Shown here piece after piece: positions 16,956-24,922 of a stretch of 64,000 nt of DNA. Position 1 is the stretch's first letter; each line of letters starts with the position of its first letter. Below the pieces are notes generated by a model. The model ran no database searches. It was not told where the DNA came from and worked only from the letters and a program-made list of their open reading frames with translations. The position numbers and the translations under genes are program-made. This stretch comes from Algibacillus agarilyticus (lineage in GTDB: Bacteria > Pseudomonadota > Gammaproteobacteria > Enterobacterales > Alteromonadaceae), in NCBI RefSeq assembly GCF_003286125.1, contig NZ_QMED01000015.1, positions 51,363 through 115,362 on the forward strand, read 5' to 3'.

Positions 16956-17693
16956 TTAACGCTTAATGGCGCTACCCACTTCAAGTTGCTCAAACCAATC
17001 TAAAAACTTTCCGACGTTTTCACCGGTAAATATTCGACCGTGCTGTGGCGCTAAATAATCAATGTCTAATTGTCTAACACGACGAACCCAATCATTTTTG
17101 GCGGCGTTTGACGGCATCCAACGTCGATGAAAACCTTCCATTTTTGGGATGTGTGATTCAAAATCATCAACATAAAGGGGGGCATTGGGATCCTCTAATG
17201 CGGCACCAATATCACCGCTCATCAAAAATTTAGTTTGCGGGTCATATATATTAAAGTTGCCTGATGAATGTAAATAGTGAGCGGGGATGATTTGCACGCT
17301 ATAACCGTCTAAATCTATCGTGCCACCCTCATCTTTAATGGGTTGAAAACTAATATTTTGCATCCCAAAATGTCGAATAAAACCTTCCCATAACCATGAG
17401 CAATGTAACTTTGCATGAGGTAAAGCCTGATCCCATAAGCCGAGTGATGAGATGATGTCTGGATCTTGATGAGATGCAAACACATCCGTTAACTGTTCAA
17501 TGGAGGTATGACGCAAAACAGAAGCGAGCATGGGGGCAAAAAGCTCAATACCACCTGGATCAAGCAATAAAGCGCGTTTGTTGGTCACGAGCATATATTG
17601 GTTGGTGTCGATTATTTTTTCGGGTTTGTCAGCATCTCGGCCAAACATGAGCCATTTTGCATTGTTATTACTGACGACTTCTATGTTTTTCAT
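16956..17693 (-). CDS. MBL-fold metalloprotein, ODP-like (diiron oxygen-sensor type)
   Basis: A 245-residue metallo-beta-lactamase fold resembling the diiron domain of flavodiiron proteins but without a flavodoxin domain. Metal-ligand regions visible are FASHQDPD, PAHYLHSSGNF, LMSGDIGAAL and APQHGRIF. Stand-alone proteins of this type (ODP) are known in some bacteria as oxygen/iron sensors that signal to a chemoreceptor. Here the gene directly upstream on the same strand, 15 bp away, encodes a soluble chemoreceptor-tip protein, which supports that reading. A hydrolase role cannot be excluded. Confidence 0.75.
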   Translation of the reverse strand: MKNIEVVSNNNAKWLMFGRDADKPEKIIDTNQYMLVTNKRALLLDPGGIELFAPMLASVLRHTSIEQLTDVFASHQDPDIISSLGLWDQALPHAKLHCSWLWEGFIRHFGMQNISFQPIKDEGGTIDLDGYSVQIIPAHYLHSSGNFNIYDPQTKFLMSGDIGAALEDPNAPLYVDDFESHIPKMEGFHRRWMPSNAAKNDWVRRVRQLDIDYLAPQHGRIFTGENVGKFLDWFEQLEVGSAIKR

Positions 17694-17708
17694 TCTGGGT
17701 ATTTATCC

Positions 17709-18305
17709 TTATATACGCGCATTGCGAAGTAAAACTTCAGCACATTTTAATTCATGCCTGATGGCATGTGCGGCCTGAAAAATATTATCGGAGATGACTT
17801 CTAATTGAGGTTTATATAACCCTGAATTAGAGGATTCGACTTTTGACATCGTTGAAATAACGGCGGCAGAGCGTATCTGCCGATGCGTGTCTTCAACGAG
17901 TTGGTTTAGTTTATGAAGTAATTCAGAAAACTCGGCTTGCAGTTCGGCTATCGTTTGTTGTGTTTGCTGCATGTAAGGTTTTATATCACCGATGTAGCGT
18001 GCATCTTCGCCCAAAATACAGGCTTTTTTAAACCGTGAATCGGCCAGCCTAACGCGTTCTAACCGGGTTGCACGCATGGATATTTTAATCGCAATTTTAT
18101 TTACGGCTTGCGCTAATGAAATCGTATTGCTGGCGAGCTCTTGAATGAAGTCAGTGAGTGCAGAAAAACCAGCCGCTTGTTCACCTGCTCTTACGGTGAC
18201 TGCTTTTGCATTTTTTGCCGTCAGCGATAGGTTTTCAGCCACTTTAGTCGCGTTATATAAATGCGACGCAATGCAAGCTGCAATAACAAACATGGGTTGA
18301 CTCAT
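17709..18305 (-). CDS. small cytoplasmic chemoreceptor-tip-like protein
   Basis: The 198-residue protein is mostly helical. Residues ~30-65 contain VRAGEQAAGFSALTDFIQEL, which closely follows the tip of MCP signalling domains (RAGExGxGFxVVADEVxxLA). There is no HAMP domain, no ligand-binding domain and no clear membrane anchor, and the methylation helices appear shortened, so this looks like a reduced receptor. It overlaps no gene and is followed after 15 bp by the ODP-like gene; together they form a likely two-gene sensory unit feeding CheA/CheW. The partner assignment is inference from adjacency. Confidence 0.7.
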   Translation of the reverse strand: MSQPMFVIAACIASHLYNATKVAENLSLTAKNAKAVTVRAGEQAAGFSALTDFIQELASNTISLAQAVNKIAIKISMRATRLERVRLADSRFKKACILGEDARYIGDIKPYMQQTQQTIAELQAEFSELLHKLNQLVEDTHRQIRSAAVISTMSKVESSNSGLYKPQLEVISDNIFQAAHAIRHELKCAEVLLRNARI

Positions 18306-18480
18306 TTCCTTTTAGCCTTGTGTGATATAAACCCAAGTCACTTGAGTTAGATGTATTAATATATTGAGATATAACTATAGTGTAGGGTTTTGGCATGTTC
18401 CATGTAATTTACAATTTGCTACGCACAACCGCTTGTTTTATTGATACAGGATATGATTTAGGTCAAAATAGAGGCGTGCA

Positions 18481-18512
18481 GAGAGATCACTTATTAATAT
18501 GAATTGGTATTA
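18481..18512 (-). repeat. fragment of MITE-like repeat family 2
   Basis: GAGAGATCACTTATTAATAT followed by GAATTGGTATTA matches the reverse complement of the left end of the full copy at 20437-20626. Confidence 0.6.
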
Positions 18513-18552
18513 CTTTATTGTGGAATCGAGGGCGTATAAAAGATAAAGAATT

Positions 18553-18611
18553 AATAATGCCGAATACCCGCCAATCAAATTAAATTTAATTGGCGGGTAT
18601 TCGGCATTATT
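18553..18611. terminator. long perfect hairpin downstream of fre
   Basis: Two 23-base arms (AATAATGCCGAATACCCGCC plus AAT and its exact complement) enclose a 13-base AT-rich loop. It lies ~55 bp past the fre stop, so it may terminate fre transcription. The stem is unusually long for a simple terminator and may be a repeat element. Confidence 0.5.
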
Positions 18612-18665
18612 TTATTGATGTGGGCTTTGCGCTGACGGCATTTTTATTTTTAGCGTTTATTTAGC

Positions 18666-19379
18666 TTATTTAATAAAGGCAAAAGCGTCGCCAAATATAT
18701 TGTCACGGTTTAAGCCTTGAGCGGTAAATACCTCACGGGCTTTGCCAACCATTTCGAAACGACCTGCGCAATAAACATCGTAATCAGCCAGAGAAGCAAA
18801 GTCATTTAAGACCGCATCGAGTAAATTTCCATTCGTGCCTTGCCAAGCGTCGTCGTTATTTTCAACCACTGGCACAAAGGTAAAGTGAGTCAATTCGCTG
18901 GCTTTTTGCTGCCAATATTCAAGATCATATAAAGCGTCTTGTGAACGTACACCCCAATAAAAATAAACAGGCTGGGTTGTGTTAGTTGCAAATAATTGTT
19001 CTGCAATCGATTTAGTATACGTATAGCCTGTACCGCCTGCGACCAAAATAATTGGGCGATCGTTTTGTGTTTGTAAATAAGCATTACCGGCGGGGGCTTC
19101 TATTGTTACGCTGGTGTTGTTAGCTAAAGCCTCTTGAAAGTGGGTAACGGCACCCATGGCATAGGCATCTTCAGCGCCTGCACCAATATGCAATTCGATA
19201 AAGGCGTTATCACTTGGGCTATTTGCTATCGAAAATGCGCGTTTGTCTTTTTCTGCTAGCACTAACATGAGATATTGACCCGCTTTAAAATCAAGCGGTT
19301 GTGGTATATTAAGGCGGATTTGATAAATGTAAGGTGTTAAATTATTGATAGATTCAACAGTACATTGAATAGCTTGCAT
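18666..19379 (-). CDS. fre: NAD(P)H-flavin reductase (Fre/LuxG type)
   Basis: Reduces free flavins with NAD(P)H in the cytoplasm. The 237-residue protein has the flavin-binding RAFSIANSPS motif (~67-76), GQYLMLVL before it, the nucleotide-binding GGTGYTYTKSIAEQL region (~114-128) and a C-terminal YCAGRFEMVGKAREVF. Length and order match E. coli Fre and LuxG. It stands alone between repeats. Confidence 0.9.
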   Translation of the reverse strand: MQAIQCTVESINNLTPYIYQIRLNIPQPLDFKAGQYLMLVLAEKDKRAFSIANSPSDNAFIELHIGAGAEDAYAMGAVTHFQEALANNTSVTIEAPAGNAYLQTQNDRPIILVAGGTGYTYTKSIAEQLFATNTTQPVYFYWGVRSQDALYDLEYWQQKASELTHFTFVPVVENNDDAWQGTNGNLLDAVLNDFASLADYDVYCAGRFEMVGKAREVFTAQGLNRDNIFGDAFAFIK

Positions 19380-19445
19380 TTGATAACTCGAATTAGTTTT
19401 TTTTCGTAAATTGCTGACATCATATCATTCTAATGTCACTCTTTA

Positions 19446-19574
19446 TATAGTCTTCTCGCTCAGGTTTTATGGTTCATTGTCAGCGCTTACTCGCCCCAAT
19501 CACATAGTAGAACATATGCTCATGGGGTCTCGAAGCTTGACGGCTTCCCCTAAAACCCGATCGCTTTGACTATA
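19446..19574 (-). repeat. MITE-like repeat family 1, copy B (internally deleted)
   Basis: Reverse-orientation copy of 129 bp. It keeps both ends (TATAGTCTTCTCGCTCAGG and CGATCGCTTTGACTATA) but lacks about 90 bp of the interior between AAGCTTGACGGCTTC and CCCTAAAACC. It lies in the 363-bp gap between fre and the DUF3087 gene, which otherwise shows nothing codable. Confidence 0.85.
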
Positions 19575-19742
19575 GCTAAGTGACTTCAAGACGTATAATT
19601 CTGTGATTTCAATGCGTATCTTGCTGCCGCTTGCGAATAATAATCAACCCCTTTTAAACAAACGAGACGGCGGATTAGCCTATTTGTTTTAGATTGTTGT
19701 TTTCAATTGTTGTATTTAATATTTATTAAGGTGCTGTTTTTC

Positions 19743-20252
19743 ATGCAACTCATTAAGATCGATAAAGCGCGTTACCGCAAACATTTAAACCACGTGATCA
19801 TCGCTTGTATTGTCACATTGGCGAGTTTATCTTTAGGGATTTCTACCGTACTCATTCATTTTTTATCGACTGGTGAAGGTTCTAATTTTTGGTTGAATTT
19901 TTCAGGTGTCGCTATTGCGTGCGTGATAATAGGTTGGGTACTTAATAACGTTAAAAATCATCCCTATTTACTTGAAGTTAAGTATGTGTGGGATCTTAAG
20001 CAGGTTTTAAATTTAATCTCGCGTTATAACGGTAAAATCGATCAAGGCGTAAGCAACAATGAACCCGATGCACTCTATATTCGTCGCTTTAGTTTAGCGG
20101 CTTCAAAGCAAGTGTATTTATTAGATGATAATACAATTACTATTGTTGAATTAAACGCTAAGTTGGCGACGGTTGAACGCCAAATAGAAGAATTGAATTT
20201 GAGCATTGATTTTGACGATTTTGATATCAAGTTGCTTAATGCTTATAAATAA
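19743..20252 (+). CDS. DUF3087-type inner-membrane protein
   Basis: I chose ATG 19743 (MQLIKIDKARYRKHLN) because the family begins this way and AAGGTG lies upstream; an in-frame ATG at 19707 adds 12 hydrophobic residues. Two membrane helices (about residues 18-40 and 50-68) are followed by a cytoplasmic ~100-residue domain (YVWDLKQVLNLISRYNGKI and following). Conserved in marine gammaproteobacteria; no function is known. Confidence 0.7.
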   Translation: MQLIKIDKARYRKHLNHVIIACIVTLASLSLGISTVLIHFLSTGEGSNFWLNFSGVAIACVIIGWVLNNVKNHPYLLEVKYVWDLKQVLNLISRYNGKIDQGVSNNEPDALYIRRFSLAASKQVYLLDDNTITIVELNAKLATVERQIEELNLSIDFDDFDIKLLNAYK

Positions 20253-20409
20253 GTTTACTGTATCATCTGCGTGGTCTTGTAGTGATATTTTCATCATAAC
20301 GACAATTTGATTATCAATAATGCTTTATGTAATTGATTTAGTTGATTTTAAAAGCCGATTTTAGTTTTCTGGACGACCTCAAATGAACTATCAGGCGTGA
20401 GCATGAAAC

Positions 20410-20433
20410 TATACCCAAGTGACTTGGGTGTAT
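20410..20433. repeat. short palindrome of the TATACCCAAGT family
   Basis: TATACCCAAGTGACTTGGGT followed by GTAT is a near-perfect inverted repeat between genes. The same word appears in the 55-bp palindrome at 16866-16920. Confidence 0.6.
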
Positions 20434-20436
20434 GTA

Positions 20437-20626
20437 TTAGACCAATTCATATAAATAAGTGATCTCTCAGAATGCATCCAGCGGTTTTTGAACAAGGCGT
20501 CGGTGTACAGGAATGGTTGTTCCCTTTCAAATACCGATAACGCAGGTCAAAAGCCGCTGGGGCACTCCTTTCAGGCGAGTTTTAAACGCTCGCTGAGTGG
20601 GCACTTATTATTACGGATTGGTATTA
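20437..20626 (+). repeat. MITE-like repeat family 2, full copy
   Basis: Left end ACCAATTCATATAAATAAGT and right end (reverse complement) AATACCAATCCGTAATAATA plus AGTG form imperfect terminal inverted repeats around a ~140-bp non-coding core. The right end overlaps the stop codon of the minus-strand gene at 20624. It fills most of the 371-bp gap after the DUF3087 gene. Confidence 0.65.
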
Positions 20627-20932
20627 GGTGGCATTTAAAAATGCACCACCCATTGCGCCACTAATACTGAAGCAGACGATAAAAAGCAGTAAACTTGTTA
20701 TGGCTTTTATGGCTATTTTCCACTGTTTTGTTATCAGCCAATATACGTTGCTTAACAAAACACCTGCACTCAAGAATAACCCCAATATCGCAATCGGTAT
20801 TTCACGCCAAAGCATACTTTGCACATCAATCATTTCATGGTGAAATTGATATAAATCGATTTTAGTTGTTATTAATAAAATCAGGCCTAAAATGGCGGGT
20901 GATCCTATTATTAGGTTTAATTTTTTCATCAT
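20624..20932 (-). CDS. small membrane protein, unknown
   Basis: A 102-residue hydrophobic protein with three predicted membrane helices (about residues 7-24, 44-66 and 73-96) and few charged residues. I do not recognise a family. Its stop codon lies inside the right terminal repeat of the neighbouring MITE-like element, so the C-terminus (GGAFLNAT) may have been altered by that insertion. Confidence 0.5.
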   Translation of the reverse strand: MMKKLNLIIGSPAILGLILLITTKIDLYQFHHEMIDVQSMLWREIPIAILGLFLSAGVLLSNVYWLITKQWKIAIKAITSLLLFIVCFSISGAMGGAFLNAT

Positions 20933-21101
20933 TTATCATGTTTTATACGATAATTATTATTAATTAAAACCGGTTTAAAAAGCAGATAAAAGATAATGTA
21001 ACGTAAATTCCCATTTTTTTGTATTTATGTGAATTGTTTTTAGCTGCTGTCATATTTTTAGCCTAAACTTTTATTCATAACTCTCCCTAAATAAGTCGAT
21101 T

Positions 21102-24100
21102 ATGCTTTATAAAAAATTAAGTGCAGCGTGTCTGCTATTTTCGCTGCCGTTTTCATTGATGGCGCAATCTGCGTCAGATACCAATACAGAATGGCAATGG
21201 TTTGAAACCGCGGCTCGAGGTCAGCAATCGATTCTACATGTACGGGACGAACTGCTTAATCCTGATTACTTTAAAACCGATTTAACGGTTATTACTGAAC
21301 AATTAACGGAATTAGCACAAAGCGAAAGCGATGCTACGTTAACGGTGAAATTACCCTATGGTGATGATCAATTTGTCGATTATGTTCTGCGTTTTGATCC
21401 TATTTATGCGCCTGATTTTCAACATCATAATCCAACGTTATTTACTTTTTCGGGGCATATGCTCGATGATGAATACAGTGTCGGTCGTTTTGATATAGGG
21501 CCTTTAGGCTTTAATGGCGTTTATGTGGTTAATGGCGAAAGTTACTATCTTGATGCATTACTCGGTGCGACTAACCAATATGCGTTATATCAAACCGCGA
21601 TTAAAAAACCACATTTTGCGGACAATATTTTAAGTTTACCGCCAACGGCAGAAGCCTTACCCGTTGCTCACCGAGGATCGTTTGGAACCGCAAACGGCGA
21701 GACATTAACCACTTATCGTATTGCTATTGCGACCACAGGTGAATATACCGATTTCTTTGGTGGCAAAGCCGCTGCTGCCAATGCGATCACAACGACAATT
21801 AACCGAGTCAATCAGGTTTATCAGCGTGACTTTTCGATTATGTTACAAATTGTAGGTAACAATAATGATTTGATTAGCGAAAATGCGGCAACTGATGCGT
21901 TTTCAAATAGTCCTGACGAAGATGATTTAAGTGCCAATCAAACCTTTATTGACGACACGATAGGCAGTGCCAGTTACGACCTGGGGCATGTATTTATGAC
22001 CGGCGATGGTGGTTTAGCGACCATTGGTAGTGTGTGTAATAATTCTGGGTTTAAAGCACAGGGTGGCACGGGCTTATCTAATCCGGTTGGTGATTTATTT
22101 GCGGTTGAATATGTTGCGCATGAAGTGGGTCATCAGTTCAGTGCTGAGCACACTTATAATGGGCTAGAAGAAGGTTGTGAGGGGCAGCGCAGTGACTTAG
22201 TTCCTTATGAGCCAGGGAGTGGGTCGACTATTATGTCTTATGCGGGAATTTGTGCTTCGCAGAATTTACAAAACACGTCAGATGCTTATTTTCATATTGC
22301 ATCGATTGAACAAGTTAATGCGTTTGTAACGCAAGGTGCGGGTAGCACGTGTGGTACCGAAACGAGTTTAAGTAATAATGTGCCCATTGTTTCAGCTGGT
22401 AATGATAAAAGTATTCCGGCTAATACGCCTTTTGTTTTAACTGGTACCTCTAATGATGCAAATAGTGATGCTTTAACGTTTGTTTGGGAGCAGTTTGATA
22501 AAGGTGCCGCAACAGATAGTGCGGCGGCGATGGTTGATGATGGTTCGCGTCCGTTATTTAGGTCATTAGCCCCAACATCTTCATCAACGCGATATTTTCC
22601 GCGTTTGGCAGATGTGATCAGCGGAACTTTAACTTTAGGCGAGACCTATGCGACGACAACGCGAGCGCTTAATTTTAAATTTACGGCACGTGATGGACAA
22701 GGTGGTGTTGATACTGACGACGTTAAGCTTTCTGTGATTGATACTGGGGCTGCTTTTAAAGTAACAAGCCCGGCGACAACACAAACGGTTAATGGTAATG
22801 AGCCGCTTGATGTGAATTGGGATTTAGCGAGTACACATTTAAGTCCGATTAATTGTAGCCTCGTCGATATTTGGTTTTCAAATAATAATGGCCTTTCGTT
22901 TGATTCTGTTATTTTGAGTAACACCGAAAACGATGGTTTTGCTACGGTTCCCTTTATGCCAAACGAAGCCGTAACAGCCGGGCGTTTAATGGTTAAATGC
23001 GCAGACAATGTGTTTTTTAATATTGCGCCTGCGGTTATTCGCATCAATCAAGTCGCTAATTCCGTTACCCCACAAATAACGAATACGACGAGTAAAACGA
23101 TTAATCAAAATAATACGATTGATTTAAGCTTATCTGATTTAACGATTGTTGATAGCGACAGTGATGTATTTGTTTTGACTCTATTACCCGGAACAAATTA
23201 CACCGTGCAAGGTTTAACTGTCACCCCGACAACAGATTTTAGTGGTGAATTATCGGTTAATTTAAGAGTCTCTGACGGTGAAAATACCAGTGCTAACGCC
23301 ATTTTAAACATAACCGTGAATCGAATTAATCAAGCGCCTATTGGTGTTAATGATACTGCAAGTGCTGATACCAGTAGCACAATCCTGATCGATGTATTGG
23401 CTAACGACAGCGATGATGTCAGCACTTCGCTTACGTTAAGTGGAGTGACTTATGCGGGTATTCATCAAGTTTCGATTGTTAATAACCAATTGCAAATCGT
23501 CACGACGGCACAAGATAGTATTGAAACAATGACATATGAACTGATGGATGGTGATGGTGCTAAAGCTAATGCAACGTTGACGTTAACGGTTTCGGTGCCT
23601 GTGGTTGCTAATACCGCACCGGTGCTAACGAGCGCTCAATCTCAGTTAATACAAGAAGACAGCAACCGTACTTTTACCTTGGCTGATTTTGCAATTGAGA
23701 ATACCGAAAATGATCCTTTAACGTTAAGTTTGATGGCGGGTAATAATTATACGTTATCGGGCAATACGCTTGCGCCTAATGCTAACTTTAATGGCACATT
23801 AAATGTGAGTGCTAAAGTTAATGATGGCGAACTTGATAGTAACACGCTGGTGTTTAATGTAACGGTGAGTGCCGTTAATGATGCGCCTCGGGCGTTTAAC
23901 GATAGCTTTTCGGTTACGCCTAACGTTAAAACTGTTTTAGATGTTATTCAAAATGATGAAGATGACGATGGTGATGCGTTAGAACTGGTTTCAGCTGCTT
24001 ATACAGGAAATGGAACGGTGACCGTATTTTTAGATGCGATTGAATATACGGCTGCGAGTAATTTTACAGGATCCGAAACCCTTTCTTATACGTTAAAAGA

Positions 24101-24290
24101 TGCATCGGGCAGCACGTCGACTGCAACGGTTACCTTAACCAGTACGGCTGAACCCTCTACGCCAACTAACCCAACAACACCGAGTTCATCATCGGGTGGT
24201 GGTGCTTTTGGTTATTGGTTGTTTATATCGTTAATCGGTGGTGTATTTATGCGTATTGCTCGTAAAACATCAACACAAGGTGTTCATTAG
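21102..24290 (+). CDS. secreted metzincin-type zinc metalloprotease with GlyGly-CTERM
   Basis: After a signal peptide (LLFSLPFSLMAQS) and a propeptide-like region, the catalytic domain has HEVGHQFSAEH (His from residue 340), the HExxHxxxxxH zinc site of metzincins, and a Met-turn TIMSYAG (~376-382), placing it near the reprolysin-like (M12B) peptidases. Several Ig/cadherin-like repeats follow (NDxxxAxxxxxxLIDVLANDSDD-like and VNDAPRAFNDSF). A Ser/Gly-rich linker, a membrane helix and a basic tail (GGGAFGYWLFISLIGG, then RIARK) form a GlyGly-CTERM sorting signal for rhombosortase, normally linked to type II secretion. It probably degrades extracellular protein. Confidence 0.88.
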   Translation: MLYKKLSAACLLFSLPFSLMAQSASDTNTEWQWFETAARGQQSILHVRDELLNPDYFKTDLTVITEQLTELAQSESDATLTVKLPYGDDQFVDYVLRFDPIYAPDFQHHNPTLFTFSGHMLDDEYSVGRFDIGPLGFNGVYVVNGESYYLDALLGATNQYALYQTAIKKPHFADNILSLPPTAEALPVAHRGSFGTANGETLTTYRIAIATTGEYTDFFGGKAAAANAITTTINRVNQVYQRDFSIMLQIVGNNNDLISENAATDAFSNSPDEDDLSANQTFIDDTIGSASYDLGHVFMTGDGGLATIGSVCNNSGFKAQGGTGLSNPVGDLFAVEYVAHEVGHQFSAEHTYNGLEEGCEGQRSDLVPYEPGSGSTIMSYAGICASQNLQNTSDAYFHIASIEQVNAFVTQGAGSTCGTETSLSNNVPIVSAGNDKSIPANTPFVLTGTSNDANSDALTFVWEQFDKGAATDSAAAMVDDGSRPLFRSLAPTSSSTRYFPRLADVISGTLTLGETYATTTRALNFKFTARDGQGGVDTDDVKLSVIDTGAAFKVTSPATTQTVNGNEPLDVNWDLASTHLSPINCSLVDIWFSNNNGLSFDSVILSNTENDGFATVPFMPNEAVTAGRLMVKCADNVFFNIAPAVIRINQVANSVTPQITNTTSKTINQNNTIDLSLSDLTIVDSDSDVFVLTLLPGTNYTVQGLTVTPTTDFSGELSVNLRVSDGENTSANAILNITVNRINQAPIGVNDTASADTSSTILIDVLANDSDDVSTSLTLSGVTYAGIHQVSIVNNQLQIVTTAQDSIETMTYELMDGDGAKANATLTLTVSVPVVANTAPVLTSAQSQLIQEDSNRTFTLADFAIENTENDPLTLSLMAGNNYTLSGNTLAPNANFNGTLNVSAKVNDGELDSNTLVFNVTVSAVNDAPRAFNDSFSVTPNVKTVLDVIQNDEDDDGDALELVSAAYTGNGTVTVFLDAIEYTAASNFTGSETLSYTLKDASGSTSTATVTLTSTAEPSTPTNPTTPSSSSGGGAFGYWLFISLIGGVFMRIARKTSTQGVH

Positions 24291-24291
24291 C

Positions 24292-24681
24292 GTGCTAGGA
24301 TTCAAAAAAATTAGTTTATGGCGAGCATGTTTAAGTTTGGTTTTAAGTTGGGGTTTATTGGCTTGCCAAACGCTGCCGCCTGCTCATTCGGTTAATTGGA
24401 TGCTAACGACGGAGGTTGATGAGGCTATCAACCTTGCGGTTGCAGAAAGTGATTACCGATTATATGCTTTTTCGCGCCGTGCGATTGTTGTGCCTAATGC
24501 TGAACCTCACAGTGTAGCGGACGTTAAATTGCGTTGTGGTTATCGTTTGGTGGTTGAATTGGGCGATACATTAGTTATTCCACAAACGCCAGACGATGTT
24601 AAAGCGATCGAACAGCGTAAAAAATTAACTACTTTTATTAAAGCCTACAATCATAAAATGCTGCAGCTGTGCATGCCTTAA
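24292..24681 (+). CDS. small lipoprotein, unknown function
   Basis: I chose the GTG at 24292, one base after the protease stop; the ATG at 24238 would overlap the protease gene by 50 bp and spoil the signal peptide. The chosen start gives a lipoprotein signal (VLGFKKISLWRACLSLVLSW ending GLLAC). The mature ~105 residues (DEAINLAVAESDYRLYAFS, CGYRLVVELGDTLVIP) match no family I recognise. Close coupling to the protease suggests co-expression. Confidence 0.6.
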   Translation: MLGFKKISLWRACLSLVLSWGLLACQTLPPAHSVNWMLTTEVDEAINLAVAESDYRLYAFSRRAIVVPNAEPHSVADVKLRCGYRLVVELGDTLVIPQTPDDVKAIEQRKKLTTFIKAYNHKMLQLCMP

Positions 24682-24922
24682 TGTTGCTTGCGGTTGCTTG
24701 ATGCGTCTTTGTGAGTTTGCGCTTAATTTTTTATATTAACTTTGTTGTTAAGCTAAAAAATAGGCGCAACTTGGCCTAGACGTTATTCCTAGACGCTATT
24801 TTTATCCCCTCTCATTTAGCTGTATTCATCTGTTTCACCTATTTCAGGATTTATTTATACTCTGCTTACTTGAGTAAACATGCTATCAAATTGTTTATTG
24901 CTTTATTATTTAGGGATATTAA

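Larger units (their letters stand above)
18306..18665. other. gene-free stretch with repeat fragments and a long hairpin
   Basis: These 360 bp hold a CAAGTCACTTGAG palindrome remnant (~18329-18345), a fragment of repeat family 2 (18481-18512) and a 23-bp perfect hairpin (18553-18611). I see no coding sequence. Confidence 0.6.
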
